Positions 45,696 to 54,208 of a stretch of 64,000 nt of DNA are shown here, piece by piece; positions within the stretch are counted from its first letter, which is position 1; the number at the start of each line of letters is the position of its first letter. This DNA comes from Caldichromatium japonicum. GTDB taxonomy: Bacteria > Pseudomonadota > Gammaproteobacteria > Chromatiales > Chromatiaceae. The DNA is taken from positions 434,001-498,000 of the forward strand of contig NZ_CP048029.1 of the NCBI RefSeq assembly GCF_011290485.1, in the 5' to 3' direction. The position numbers and the translations under genes were made by a program. The notes beneath the pieces are model-generated. The model saw nothing but the letters and a program-made list of their open reading frames with translations, did no database searches and had not been told where the DNA came from.

Positions 45696-46766
45696 ATGGC
45701 GGAAATGCGCGAGCCCATTGAGTCCGGCTGCCCAGACCCTTGGCAGTATATGCACCCCGTGATGCGCAAGAACTTCGGTCAGTGGAAATATCACGAGCAC
45801 CCGCGCCCCGGCGTGCTGCGTCACGTGGCCTATAGCGGCGATGAGATCTGGACCGTCAAGGCCGGCACCCAGCGCATCCTCGACCTCTTTACACTGCGCA
45901 AGCTGTGCGACATCGGCGACCGATACGCCGACGGCTATGTCCATTTCACCCTGCGCTCCAATATCGAGTATCTGGTCAGCGACAAGGCCAAGGTCGAGCC
46001 CCTGATCAAGGCCCTTGAGGATGCAGGCTTTGTCGTCGGCGGGACCCAGAATTCGGTGACCATGATCTCGCACACCCAGGGCTGGCTACACTGCGATATC
46101 CCCGGCACCGATGCCTCTGGCGTGGTCAAGGCGATGATGGACGAGCTCATCGACGAGTTCCGCAATACGCGCATGCCTAACCGCGTCCATATCACGACCA
46201 GTTGCTGCCAGATCAACTGCGGTGGTCAGGGCGATATCGCCATCAACGTCCAGCACACCAAGCCGCCCAAGATCAACCACGATCTGGTCGCTAATGTCTG
46301 CGAGCGCCCATCGGTGGTGGCGCGCTGTCCGGTGGCGGCGATCCGTCCGGCGATGGTCAATGGCAAGCCGTCCTTGGAGGTCGATGAGCGCAAGTGCATC
46401 TGCTGCGGCGCCTGCTATCCCCCCTGTCCGCCGATGCAGATCAATGACCCTGAACATACCAAGCTCGCGATCTGGGTGGGCGGCAATCATTCCAATGCCC
46501 GCGGCAAACCGACCTTCCAAAAACTGGTCGCTGCTGGCATCCCCAACAATCCGCCGCGCTGGCCTGAGGCTACGGCTATCGTCAAGCGTATCCTCAAGGC
46601 CTACAAGGAAGGGGCGCGCGATTGGGAGCGTATCAACGAATGGATCGAGCGCATTGGCTGGCCGCGCTTCTTTGAAGAGGTCGAGCTACCGTTCACCAAG
46701 TATCACATCGATACCTGGCGCGGTGCGCGCGCGAGCTTCAACAGCTCGTCCTATATCCGCTTCTAG
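45696..46766 (+). CDS. dsrB: Reverse dissimilatory sulfite reductase beta subunit
   Basis: 356-residue partner of DsrA; the enzyme is an alpha2beta2 tetramer and the catalytic siroheme sits in DsrB. Cysteine motifs: TTSCCQINCGGQGDIAI, ERPSVVARCPVAAIRP and the ferredoxin RKCICCGACYPPCPPMQI. A ribosome-binding sequence (ctggagg) precedes the ATG. The 125-bp gap to dsrE holds two strong hairpins. Confidence 0.98.
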   Translation: MAEMREPIESGCPDPWQYMHPVMRKNFGQWKYHEHPRPGVLRHVAYSGDEIWTVKAGTQRILDLFTLRKLCDIGDRYADGYVHFTLRSNIEYLVSDKAKVEPLIKALEDAGFVVGGTQNSVTMISHTQGWLHCDIPGTDASGVVKAMMDELIDEFRNTRMPNRVHITTSCCQINCGGQGDIAINVQHTKPPKINHDLVANVCERPSVVARCPVAAIRPAMVNGKPSLEVDERKCICCGACYPPCPPMQINDPEHTKLAIWVGGNHSNARGKPTFQKLVAAGIPNNPPRWPEATAIVKRILKAYKEGARDWERINEWIERIGWPRFFEEVELPFTKYHIDTWRGARASFNSSSYIRF

Positions 46767-46785
46767 CGGCAGACAAAAAGAGGCG

Positions 46786-46809
46786 GACGCACCTAGCCGC
46801 AGGTGCGTC
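46786..46809 (+). other. Hairpin between dsrB and dsrE (first)
   Basis: Perfect 9-bp stem gacgcacct/aggtgcgtc with a 6-nt loop, 19 bp after the dsrB stop. No U-run follows, so it is more likely an mRNA-processing or stability element than a full terminator. Confidence 0.6.
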
Positions 46810-46830
46810 TTGCGCATCACAATCGAGACA

Positions 46831-46863
46831 TCCCGAGGCGGACGCAGCGATCCGCGTTCGGGA
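46831..46863 (+). other. Hairpin between dsrB and dsrE (second)
   Basis: Stem tcccga/tcggga with an inner gcgga/tccgc stem, ending 28 bp before the dsrE start. Together with the first hairpin it separates the reductase genes from the sulfur-transfer genes in the transcript. Confidence 0.5.
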
Positions 46864-46891
46864 AGTGATGGAGCAAACAGCGAGGTCGATC

Positions 46892-47284
46892 ATGAAGTTC
46901 GCCCTTCAGATCAATGAAGGACCCTATCAGCATCAGGCGTCAGACTCGGCCTATCACTTTGCCAAAGCTGCGCTCGAAAAGGGGCACGAGATCTTCCGGG
47001 TCTTTTTCTATCACGACGGGGTCAATAACTCGACCCGACTGACGACCCCACCCCAAGATGACCGGCACATCGTCAATCGTTGGGCCGAGCTTGCTGAGCA
47101 ATACGACCTTGACCTCGTGGTCTGTGTGGCTGCCGCCCAGCGCCGCGGGATCGTCGATGAGGGGGAGATGACCCGTAACGGTAAGGATGCCACCAATATC
47201 CATCCGCGCTTTCGGATCTCGGGGCTGGGACAATTGATCGAGGCCGCGATCCAAGCCGATCGGCTGGTCGTCTTCGGTGACTGA
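46892..47284 (+). CDS. dsrE: Sulfurtransferase DsrE
   Basis: 130 residues. Large-subunit member of the DsrE2F2H2 hexamer; its cysteine in LVVCVAAAQRRGI carries sulfur for transfer to DsrC. The start at 46892 (MKFALQINEGPYQHQ) matches the Allochromatium protein; the frame is open nine codons upstream. Cytoplasmic. Confidence 0.97.
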   Translation: MKFALQINEGPYQHQASDSAYHFAKAALEKGHEIFRVFFYHDGVNNSTRLTTPPQDDRHIVNRWAELAEQYDLDLVVCVAAAQRRGIVDEGEMTRNGKDATNIHPRFRISGLGQLIEAAIQADRLVVFGD

Positions 47285-47295
47285 GGGGCGCATCC

Positions 47296-47706
47296 ATGTC
47301 GGAAATCGTCAAAAAGTTTATGTACCTCAACCGCAAGGCCCCCTATGGCACTATCTATGCGTGGGAGTCGTTGGAGGTGGTCTTGATCGGTGCTGCCTTT
47401 GATCAGGACGTGTGCGTCATGTTCATCGATGATGGCGTCTATCAGCTCACCAAGGGCCAGGATACCAAAGGTATCGGGATGAAGAATTTTTCGCCGACCT
47501 ATCGCACCCTGGGCGATTATGATGTACGGCGGATCTATGTCGATCGCGATTCATTGGAGGCGCGCGGGCTGACCCCTGATGACCTGATCGAGGTGGCATT
47601 TGAGGACATGGAGACCGGCGAAGAGATCGACAATATCGTCGAGGTCGTCGATGCCGAACGGGTAAGCGCCCTGATGAATGAGTCCGATGTGATCTTCAGC
47701 TTTTAA
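47296..47706 (+). CDS. dsrF: DsrF subunit of the DsrEFH complex
   Basis: 136-residue TusC/DsrF fold protein (KFMYLNRKAPYGTIYAWESLEVVLIGAAFDQDVCVMFIDDGVYQLTKGQ). It is a structural member of the DsrEFH hexamer; by family knowledge it lacks the transfer-active cysteine. Separated by 11 bp from dsrE and 12 bp from dsrH. Confidence 0.97.
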   Translation: MSEIVKKFMYLNRKAPYGTIYAWESLEVVLIGAAFDQDVCVMFIDDGVYQLTKGQDTKGIGMKNFSPTYRTLGDYDVRRIYVDRDSLEARGLTPDDLIEVAFEDMETGEEIDNIVEVVDAERVSALMNESDVIFSF

Positions 47707-47718
47707 AGGCGGTTCGAC

Positions 47719-48027
47719 ATGGGCATCCTGCACACGGTCAATAAATCACCCTTCGAGCGGAATTCCATAGAATCCTGTTTGAAGTTTGCCACTGAGGGTG
47801 CTTCCGTCCTGTTGTTCGAGGATGGGGTCTATGCTGCCCTCAAGGGGACGCGCTGCGAGTCGCAGGTGACCACGGCGCTGAGCAGATTGAAGTTTTATGT
47901 GCTCGGTCCGGACCTGAGGGCCCGGGGGTTTTCTGAAGAGCGTATCATCCCGGGCATCAAGGTCGTGGACTATGCCGGGTTCGTCGATCTGGCAGTAGAA
48001 TGCGATAAGGTCCAGGCCTGGTTGTAA
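47719..48027 (+). CDS. dsrH: DsrH subunit of the DsrEFH complex
   Basis: 102-residue TusB/DsrH protein: MGILHTVNKSPFERNSIESCLKFA with the conserved cysteine near residue 20, then LLFEDGVYAALKGT. Third part of the sulfur-transfer hexamer that loads DsrC. Confidence 0.97.
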   Translation: MGILHTVNKSPFERNSIESCLKFATEGASVLLFEDGVYAALKGTRCESQVTTALSRLKFYVLGPDLRARGFSEERIIPGIKVVDYAGFVDLAVECDKVQAWL

Positions 48028-48066
48028 TGATTTAAACCCAAACCCTTAGCTAATAGGAGCGTCGCA

Positions 48067-48405
48067 ATGGCGGATACCATCGAGGTCAATGGCAAGCAGC
48101 TGGCGGTGGATGAAGAGGGCTATCTGGCCAATCTCAATGATTGGGAGCCCGAGGTTGCCAATGTCATGGCCAAGCAAGACAATCTCGAACTCACTCCGGA
48201 TCATTGGGAGATCATCAATTTTCTGCGTGAATACTACGAGGAATATCAAATCGCCCCGGCGGTACGGGTCCTGACCAAGGCCGTCGGTAAGAAGCTCGGT
48301 CCGGACAAGGGCAATAGCAAATATCTCTATACCCTCTTCCCCTACGGGCCGGCCAAGCAGGCTTGCCGCTATGCCGGTCTGCCCAAGCCGACTGGTTGCG
48401 TCTGA
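48067..48405 (+). CDS. dsrC: Sulfur-carrier protein DsrC
   Basis: 112 residues. The flexible C-terminal arm ends ACRYAGLPKPTGCV, with Cys100 and the penultimate Cys111 that carries the persulfide or forms the trisulfide substrate between DsrEFH, DsrAB and DsrMKJOP. N-terminal DTIEVNGKQLAVDEEGYLANLNDWEPEVA is the TusE/DsrC signature. Preceded by aggagcg. A strong hairpin follows the gene, consistent with separate, higher dosage of this transcript segment. Confidence 0.98.
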   Translation: MADTIEVNGKQLAVDEEGYLANLNDWEPEVANVMAKQDNLELTPDHWEIINFLREYYEEYQIAPAVRVLTKAVGKKLGPDKGNSKYLYTLFPYGPAKQACRYAGLPKPTGCV

Positions 48406-48420
48406 TTCAGCTTTTGGGGG

Positions 48421-48442
48421 CAGCGCGCTGGCTTGCGCGCTG
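48421..48442 (+). other. Hairpin between dsrC and dsrM
   Basis: Perfect 8-bp GC-rich stem cagcgcgc/gcgcgctg with loop tggctt, 16 bp after the dsrC stop and 33 bp before dsrM. It could halt or protect part of the transcript so that dsrC mRNA exceeds that of the membrane-complex genes. Confidence 0.55.
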
Positions 48443-48474
48443 GCCTTGCCAAGATCCAGCAAGGGTGCGGAGCG

Positions 48475-49203
48475 ATGGCGCTGCTGACCAATTTTTATGC
48501 CTTCTTGTTTTATTTCGCCGCCTTTGTGCTCGTGGCGGGCCTGACGCGCAAGATCATTCAATATGCCGTCACACCTGCACCTCTCAAGATCCCAACCACA
48601 CCGGCGCCGACGACCCGCTGGGGTGTCGTGCTTAGGATGGTGCGTGAAGTGGTCCTCTTCGAAAGCCTGTTTCGCGGCAATAAATGGACCTGGATCTTCG
48701 GTTGGACCTTTCATTTCGGTCTGTTCCTGGTCACCCTGCGTCATCTGCGTTACTTCATCGAGCCGGTGCCCTTTCCGATCCAATTGATCCAGCCATTTGG
48801 TATTTATGGCGGTATCGCGATGGTGATTGGTCTTGCTGGTTTGTGGTCGCGCCGTTTTCTGGTCGATCGTCTGAGGTATATCAGCGCCCCTTCGGATCAT
48901 CTGATGTTGGCGCTTTTGCTCGGCATCGGTTGCACCGGTCTATTGATGAAGTTCGCCTTTCACGTCGATGTGGTGGAGATCAAGACCTTTTTCCAGGGTC
49001 TCTACCGCTATGATATCCAGCCGCTGCCCGCCGATCCCTTGTTACTCTTGCATCTGCTGCTAGTAGCCTTGCTGATGATCATCTTTCCCTTCAGTAAGCT
49101 TTTGCATGCGCCTGGATTGTTTTTTAGTCCGACGCGCAATCAGGTCGATAATCCACGCGAGCAGCGTCATCTCGCCCCCTGGGCCAAGAGGCTCGAACAC
49201 TGA
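48475..49203 (+). CDS. dsrM: DsrM membrane diheme b subunit
   Basis: 242 residues with five or so hydrophobic helices (NFYAFLFYFAAFVLVAGL, WTWIFGWTFHFGLFLVTLRH, IYGGIAMVIGLAGLW, LMLALLLGIGCTGLLM, LLLLHLLLVALLMIIFPFSKLLH). Histidines in FHFGLF, LRH and HLLL/LLH are the likely heme b ligands. NarI-like quinone-interacting subunit of DsrMKJOP in the inner membrane. Start at 48475 chosen for the normal N-terminus; the frame opens 14 codons earlier. Confidence 0.96.
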   Translation: MALLTNFYAFLFYFAAFVLVAGLTRKIIQYAVTPAPLKIPTTPAPTTRWGVVLRMVREVVLFESLFRGNKWTWIFGWTFHFGLFLVTLRHLRYFIEPVPFPIQLIQPFGIYGGIAMVIGLAGLWSRRFLVDRLRYISAPSDHLMLALLLGIGCTGLLMKFAFHVDVVEIKTFFQGLYRYDIQPLPADPLLLLHLLLVALLMIIFPFSKLLHAPGLFFSPTRNQVDNPREQRHLAPWAKRLEH

Positions 49204-49241
49204 CTCGGGCATCCCAGCCATTTGCCCTAAGAGGTTGATTC

Positions 49242-50780
49242 ATGGCCAAGGACACCTTCGCAGTCCCCGAGCTGACCCCCTATACCGAGATCCCCAAGAT
49301 CCAGCCTGGTGTAATGGCGCATAGCGCGCCATTCAAGGCCAAGGAGGAGTTTCAGACGCCACTCGGCTATCCAGGCGAGCTTGTCGAGGATTGGCAGCAG
49401 AAGGCGATTGCCAAGATGGGCGAGCTCTTGGGTAAATACCGCTCGCTGCGGGTCTATCTGGATGCCTGTGTCAAGTGCGGCGCCTGCACCGATAAATGTC
49501 ATTATTTCTTGGGCACCAGCGACCCCAAGAACATGCCGGTTGGACGTCAAGACCTGATGCGCAAGGTCTATCGACGCTATTTCACCCTAGCCGGCAAACT
49601 GTTTCCCAAGCTCGTCGGCGCGGTCGATCTGACCGAAGAGGTCTTGAACGACTGGTATAGCTATTACCATCAATGTTCACAGTGTCGGCGTTGCTCGGTC
49701 TTTTGTCCCTATGGGATCGATACCGCTGAGATCTCGATGGCGGCACGCGAGATCATGGATTCGATCGGCGTTGGCCAGAAGTATTGCAATGAGATCATCG
49801 GCAAGGTCTACAAGGTCGGCAACAATCTCGGGCTTCCCGGCCCAGCCCTGCGCGATACCCTCCAGGGGCTGGAAGAGGACGTCTATGACGCCACAGGGGT
49901 CAGGGTGCGCTATCCGATTGATGAGGAGGGCGCCGAGATCCTGCTGGTCACGCCATCTGCCGATTTCTTTGCCGAGCCGCATATCGATGGGTTGATCGGC
50001 TATGGCAAGGTCTTCCATGAGGCGGGGGTCTCTTGGACCCTGAGCTCGTATGCCTCCGAGGCCGCCAATTTCGGCATGTTCATCGGTTCCTATGAAAACA
50101 TGCGCCGGATCGCCTTGCGTATCCGCGAGGCGGCCCTCCAGCTCAAGGTCAAGCGGATCATCTTTGGCGAATGCGGGCACGCCTGGCGGGTCGCCTATTC
50201 ATTCCTCAATACCCTGGCCGGACCTTGGGACTTCCTCGATCCGCGCTATCCGGTGCCGCAGCACATCTGTGAGTTCACCTATGACCTGATCCAGCAGGGC
50301 AAGCTCACATTCGACAAGAGCGAAAACGACGACAAGGTCATCACCTTCCATGATTCATGCAACGTGGCGCGCGCCTCGCGCATGGGCAATGTCCCAGGCG
50401 GTCAGTTCGAGATTCCGCGGGCCATCATCCGCGCGACCTGCAACCATTTCTACGACATGGACGAGGACACCATCCGCGACCGGACCTTCTGTTGCGGGGG
50501 CGGCGGTGGGTTGCTCACCGATGATCTGATGGAGCTGCGTGTCAAGGGCGCCAAGCCGCGGATGGATGCGCTCAATAATGTCATGCAAGAGAAGGGGGTC
50601 ACGCACATGGCCGCCATCTGCGCCATCTGCAAGACCCAATTCAGCAAGGTCTTGCCCTATTACGGCATGGAGATGGATCAGGTGTTGAGCCTGCATCAGT
50701 TGGTCTCGAATGCCATCGTCCTCACCCGCCGCACCGCGGACGACGACGAGGCACAAGATGGCCTGGATGACGAGGATTGA
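49242..50780 (+). CDS. dsrK: DsrK iron-sulfur subunit (HdrD-like)
   Basis: 512 residues. Two [4Fe-4S] ferredoxin motifs, CVKCGACTDKCHYF (near 75) and CSQCRRCSVFCPYGID (near 146), then CCG-domain motifs TFHDSCNVARAS and TFCCGGGGGLL, which in heterodisulfide reductases hold the special catalytic cluster. It is the site where DsrC trisulfide or disulfide is thought to react. Located on the cytoplasmic side with DsrM. Confidence 0.97.
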   Translation: MAKDTFAVPELTPYTEIPKIQPGVMAHSAPFKAKEEFQTPLGYPGELVEDWQQKAIAKMGELLGKYRSLRVYLDACVKCGACTDKCHYFLGTSDPKNMPVGRQDLMRKVYRRYFTLAGKLFPKLVGAVDLTEEVLNDWYSYYHQCSQCRRCSVFCPYGIDTAEISMAAREIMDSIGVGQKYCNEIIGKVYKVGNNLGLPGPALRDTLQGLEEDVYDATGVRVRYPIDEEGAEILLVTPSADFFAEPHIDGLIGYGKVFHEAGVSWTLSSYASEAANFGMFIGSYENMRRIALRIREAALQLKVKRIIFGECGHAWRVAYSFLNTLAGPWDFLDPRYPVPQHICEFTYDLIQQGKLTFDKSENDDKVITFHDSCNVARASRMGNVPGGQFEIPRAIIRATCNHFYDMDEDTIRDRTFCCGGGGGLLTDDLMELRVKGAKPRMDALNNVMQEKGVTHMAAICAICKTQFSKVLPYYGMEMDQVLSLHQLVSNAIVLTRRTADDDEAQDGLDDED

Positions 50781-50830
50781 GCGCCGTGGCCCGCTTGGGC
50801 TTGGAGGCTGCGGATCGAGATGCCCCTGGC

Positions 50831-50845
50831 GGAGCGCCGGCATCC
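50831..50845 (-). repeat. Dispersed 15-bp repeat, copy in the dsrK-dsrL gap
   Basis: ggagcgccggcatcc, the reverse complement of the copy at 28766-28780. It lies within the 149-bp gap between dsrK and dsrL, the largest gap of the operon, flanked by an imperfect dyad (tgcccctggcgg...cccgtttaat). Confidence 0.45.
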
Positions 50846-50929
50846 CTGTGGGACGCTGGGTTCTTGCTGGCACCCGTTTAATCAATACCGCCTGCTGGCG
50901 GTGCTCCCACTGTACGGAGAACGATTGAG

Positions 50930-52894
50930 ATGGCGACCTCTAGCGATGAGATGAAGACCAAGCCTACCTGGCGTCGGTTCAAGGATGGCGACAACGTCTG
51001 GCAGGACCTCACCGACAAGATCTTCAACCAGGACCGCTCGCATAAGTGCCCGACCTATGTGCACAAGACGCCGCCGTGTCAGGGGAGCTGCCCATCGGGC
51101 GAGGATATCCGCGGCTGGTTGCAGATCGTGCGCGGCCTGGAGCAGCCGCCGAAAGGCATGGACTGGCGCGAATATGCCTTCCGCCGTTCCACCGATGCCA
51201 ATCCGTTCCCCGCGATGATGGGGCGGGTCTGTCCGGCGCCCTGTCAGGATGGTTGTAACCGCAATGAGCTGGAGGACTTCGTCGGCATCAACGCTGTCGA
51301 GCAGTTCATCGGCGATACCGCCATCGCCAATGGTTACCAGTTCGAGGCGCCCGAGTTCGATACCGGCAAGCGGATCGCCATTGTCGGCGGGGGACCGGCG
51401 GGTCTGGCTGCTGCCTATCAACTGCGGCGCAAGGGCCATGGTTGTACCATCTTCGAGGCCAACGACGGCCTGGGTGGGATGTTCCGCTATGGCATCCCCG
51501 GTTATCGCGTCCCGCGCGATAAGCTCGATGCCGAGATCCAGCGTATCCTGGATATGGGCCGTATCGAGGTACGGCTGAATACCCGGGTCGGGCGCGATAT
51601 CACGGTCGAGCAGCTCGAAAAGGACTATAACGCCATCCTCTGGGCGATCGGCTGTCAGACGGGGCGCGGTCTGCCGGTGCCCGGCTGGGAGGGGACGCCC
51701 AACTGTGTCACGGGCGTGGCCTTCCTGAAGGCGTTCAATGAAGGGCGACTGAAGGTCACCGCCCGGCGGGTGGTCTGTGTCGGCGGCGGCGATACCTCGA
51801 TCGATGTGGTCTCGGTGGCGCGGCGTCTCGGCCATATCAGCAAGACCCATCCCAATGAGCTGCCCGAGCGGGTGATCCGCGACGGCTATGTCGCTCATGA
51901 TGCCGCCCTGACCGCAGCCGCTGAGGGTGCTGAGGTGACCCTGACCTCGCTCTTCGCACGCAGTCAGATGACCGCTGCCGAGCATGAGGTCTCGGACGCC
52001 ATCCGCGAGGGCGTGACCATCCTTGATGGCGTTATGCCGATCGAGGTTATCAAGGACGAGAGCGGACGTGCGACGGGTCTCAAGATCGCCGACTGCATCA
52101 TGAAGGATGGACGGCCCCTCCCAGTCGAGGGCACCGAGCGCATCTTGGAGGCTGATCTGATCGTGGCCGCCATCGGTCAGGGCGGGGACCTCTCCGGCCT
52201 CGAACAGTTCGACAACGGACGCGGTCTGATGAATGCCGACCGCTTCCACCAGATGCCTGGGCGTCCCGGTCATTTCGTCGCCGGCGACATCATCCGCCCG
52301 CATCTGCTGACTACTGCCATCGGCCAGGCCTGGGTCGCTGCCGAATCCATCCATGCCTATGTGATGCAAGAAGAGCCCAAGCGCCGACCCAAGGTCGATG
52401 TGCATCACTTCAACCTGCTCGACAAGCTCACCGAGGCCAATCTGGCCCCTGAGCTCTTTGATGTAGAGCAGCGTGGCGACCTGCGCGGTACCTCGAGCGG
52501 CAACTGGGCGATCCACAACTATGAGGACCGCTCGGGTAGCGAGATCATCTCGCACGAGGAGCTATTCCTGGGTCATTTCAACTATGTCCCGCGTAATAAG
52601 CGTAAGGAAGAGGTCCCAGCGGCCGAGGAGGTCCTGGGCCATTTCCATGAGCGTGTCATCGGTCTGACCGAGGAAGAGGCGATCGCCGAGGCCAAACGCT
52701 GTATGAGCTGCGGTCTGTGCTTTGAGTGCGACAATTGCGTGATCTTCTGTCCGCAAGATGCCGTCTATCGGGTAGACAAATCCCAGCGCACCACGGGTCG
52801 CTATGTCGCGACCGATTATGCGCGCTGTATCGGCTGTCATATCTGCGCCGATGTCTGCCCGACGGGATATATCAAGATGGGTCTCGGCGAGTAA
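50930..52894 (+). CDS. dsrL: DsrL iron-sulfur flavoprotein, NAD(P)H:acceptor oxidoreductase
   Basis: 654 residues, related to the GltD small subunit of glutamate synthase. N-terminal cysteines KCPTYVHKTPPCQGSCPSGEDI and CPAPCQDGCNR; FAD loop GGGPAGLAAAYQL (near 155); second nucleotide loop GGGDTSIDVVSVARRLG; and C-terminal two-cluster ferredoxin CMSCGLCFECDNCVIFCPQDA and CIGCHICADVCPTGY. It takes electrons from DsrAB to NAD+, essential for sulfur oxidation in Allochromatium. Cytoplasmic. Confidence 0.97.
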   Translation: MATSSDEMKTKPTWRRFKDGDNVWQDLTDKIFNQDRSHKCPTYVHKTPPCQGSCPSGEDIRGWLQIVRGLEQPPKGMDWREYAFRRSTDANPFPAMMGRVCPAPCQDGCNRNELEDFVGINAVEQFIGDTAIANGYQFEAPEFDTGKRIAIVGGGPAGLAAAYQLRRKGHGCTIFEANDGLGGMFRYGIPGYRVPRDKLDAEIQRILDMGRIEVRLNTRVGRDITVEQLEKDYNAILWAIGCQTGRGLPVPGWEGTPNCVTGVAFLKAFNEGRLKVTARRVVCVGGGDTSIDVVSVARRLGHISKTHPNELPERVIRDGYVAHDAALTAAAEGAEVTLTSLFARSQMTAAEHEVSDAIREGVTILDGVMPIEVIKDESGRATGLKIADCIMKDGRPLPVEGTERILEADLIVAAIGQGGDLSGLEQFDNGRGLMNADRFHQMPGRPGHFVAGDIIRPHLLTTAIGQAWVAAESIHAYVMQEEPKRRPKVDVHHFNLLDKLTEANLAPELFDVEQRGDLRGTSSGNWAIHNYEDRSGSEIISHEELFLGHFNYVPRNKRKEEVPAAEEVLGHFHERVIGLTEEEAIAEAKRCMSCGLCFECDNCVIFCPQDAVYRVDKSQRTTGRYVATDYARCIGCHICADVCPTGYIKMGLGE

Positions 52895-52911
52895 GGACCT
52901 TGGAGGCGTCG

Positions 52912-53346
52912 ATGGCTAAAGCCACAGTCATGGCGATCCTCGCCGCTGGGCTGGTGATGGGGGCCTTTGCCTATGCCAAGGCGGCGGAGATCAAGCGTTA
53001 TGTGGTCGACGGGTCGCAGGCCGCGGGGTTGCCCTCTTGCGTCGAACCGACAGAGCGCATGCGCCGCATGCACATGGAGTTCATCAAACATCAACGCATC
53101 GCCACGGTTCATCAGGGCATCCGTGACACCAAATACAGTCTGGCGGGCTGTGTCGATTGTCATGTGAGCTATGATGCCCAGCACAGCCCACGCCCGATCA
53201 ATCAGCCCGATCAGTTCTGTGGCGCCTGCCATCGCTATGCGTCCGTCAAGCTCGATTGTTTTGACTGTCATGCCGCCGTCCCCAAGGGGCTCGATGGGGA
53301 TCAGGCATCCAGGGCGGATGGGCTGACCCAAGGGGGAGGGCGCTGA
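52912..53346 (+). CDS. dsrJ: DsrJ triheme cytochrome c
   Basis: 144 residues. N-terminal hydrophobic signal or anchor ATVMAILAAGLVMGAFAYAKA, then three CxxCH sites (CVDCH, CGACH, CFDCH). The extra cysteine in LPSCVEPTERMRRMH is the candidate for the unusual His/Cys heme ligation described for DsrJ. Periplasmic part of DsrMKJOP. The ATG at 52912 follows tggaggcg. Confidence 0.97.
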   Translation: MAKATVMAILAAGLVMGAFAYAKAAEIKRYVVDGSQAAGLPSCVEPTERMRRMHMEFIKHQRIATVHQGIRDTKYSLAGCVDCHVSYDAQHSPRPINQPDQFCGACHRYASVKLDCFDCHAAVPKGLDGDQASRADGLTQGGGR

Positions 53347-53347
53347 G

Positions 53348-54157
53348 ATGCATCGCTTGCACGCACCACACAATCAGCCTTCCGGCGACGAGTCGCCCGC
53401 TGAGGCGGTCGCTACGACTCGCCGTGCGCTGATCGGTACTGCGGCGGGTTTGGGGGCTGCCGCCCTCGTCGCCCCCGGGGTGGTCCTCCACACCCTCTCG
53501 GCCCAGGCGGAGACCGCGCCGATCACCAACAAATCGCGTTGGGGGCTTTTGATCGAGACCGACAAATGCGCCGAGGGTTGCCGGGCCTGCATCGAGGCCT
53601 GTGACCATGAACATGGCCTGGACCGACAGGTGCCCGAGGGATCGCCGAGCAAGTGGGAACAGCAAAAGGCCGTGTGGATTCGCAAGGTCAAGCTCCAGGA
53701 CAACCAGACCGGGCGGATCACCCAGCTTCCGCTGATGTGTCAGCATTGCGAGCATCCGCCATGTGTGGATGTCTGCCCGACAGGTGCCTCGTTCAAGCGC
53801 GCCGATGGCATCGTCATGGTCGATCGTCACCTCTGCATCGGCTGCCGCTATTGCATGATGGCATGTCCCTACAAGGCCCGCAGCTTCATCCATCACAACA
53901 CCACCGGCCAGCTGACCGCGGTACCGCGCGGCAAGGGATGTGTGGAAAGCTGTAACCTCTGCGTGCATCGGCGCGACTATGGCCAGGACTCCACGGCCTG
54001 CGCCGATGCCTGCGCTGCGACCGGGCATCACGCCATCCTCTTTGGCGACCTCAAAGACCCGGAAAGCCCCATCCGCCGCCGGATGCGTGAGATCCAGAAC
54101 CGCCAGATCCGCGAGGATCTCGGACTGAACACCGGTGTGCGCTATGCGGGGATCTAG
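53348..54157 (+). CDS. dsrO: DsrO periplasmic ferredoxin-like subunit
   Basis: 269 residues with a Tat signal (TTRRALIGTAAGLGAAALVAPG; twin Arg near 22-23) and four groups of cysteines: CAEGCRACIEACDHEH, CQHCEHPPCVDVCPTG, CIGCRYCMMACPYKAR and CVESCNLCVHRR...CADACAATGHH. Electron-transfer partner of the membrane subunit DsrP. One base separates it from dsrJ. Confidence 0.97.
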   Translation: MHRLHAPHNQPSGDESPAEAVATTRRALIGTAAGLGAAALVAPGVVLHTLSAQAETAPITNKSRWGLLIETDKCAEGCRACIEACDHEHGLDRQVPEGSPSKWEQQKAVWIRKVKLQDNQTGRITQLPLMCQHCEHPPCVDVCPTGASFKRADGIVMVDRHLCIGCRYCMMACPYKARSFIHHNTTGQLTAVPRGKGCVESCNLCVHRRDYGQDSTACADACAATGHHAILFGDLKDPESPIRRRMREIQNRQIREDLGLNTGVRYAGI

Positions 54158-54208
54158 CATCCTGGGCGCGCAGTGTGCTCACAGCACGGATCTAAACAGG
54201 TGAGATCG

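Noticed and set aside
50882..52555. 557-codon open frame antisense to dsrL
   Set aside because: It mirrors the dsrL codons exactly, has no recognisable domain, and dsrL itself is certain; high-GC antisense frames of this length are common.
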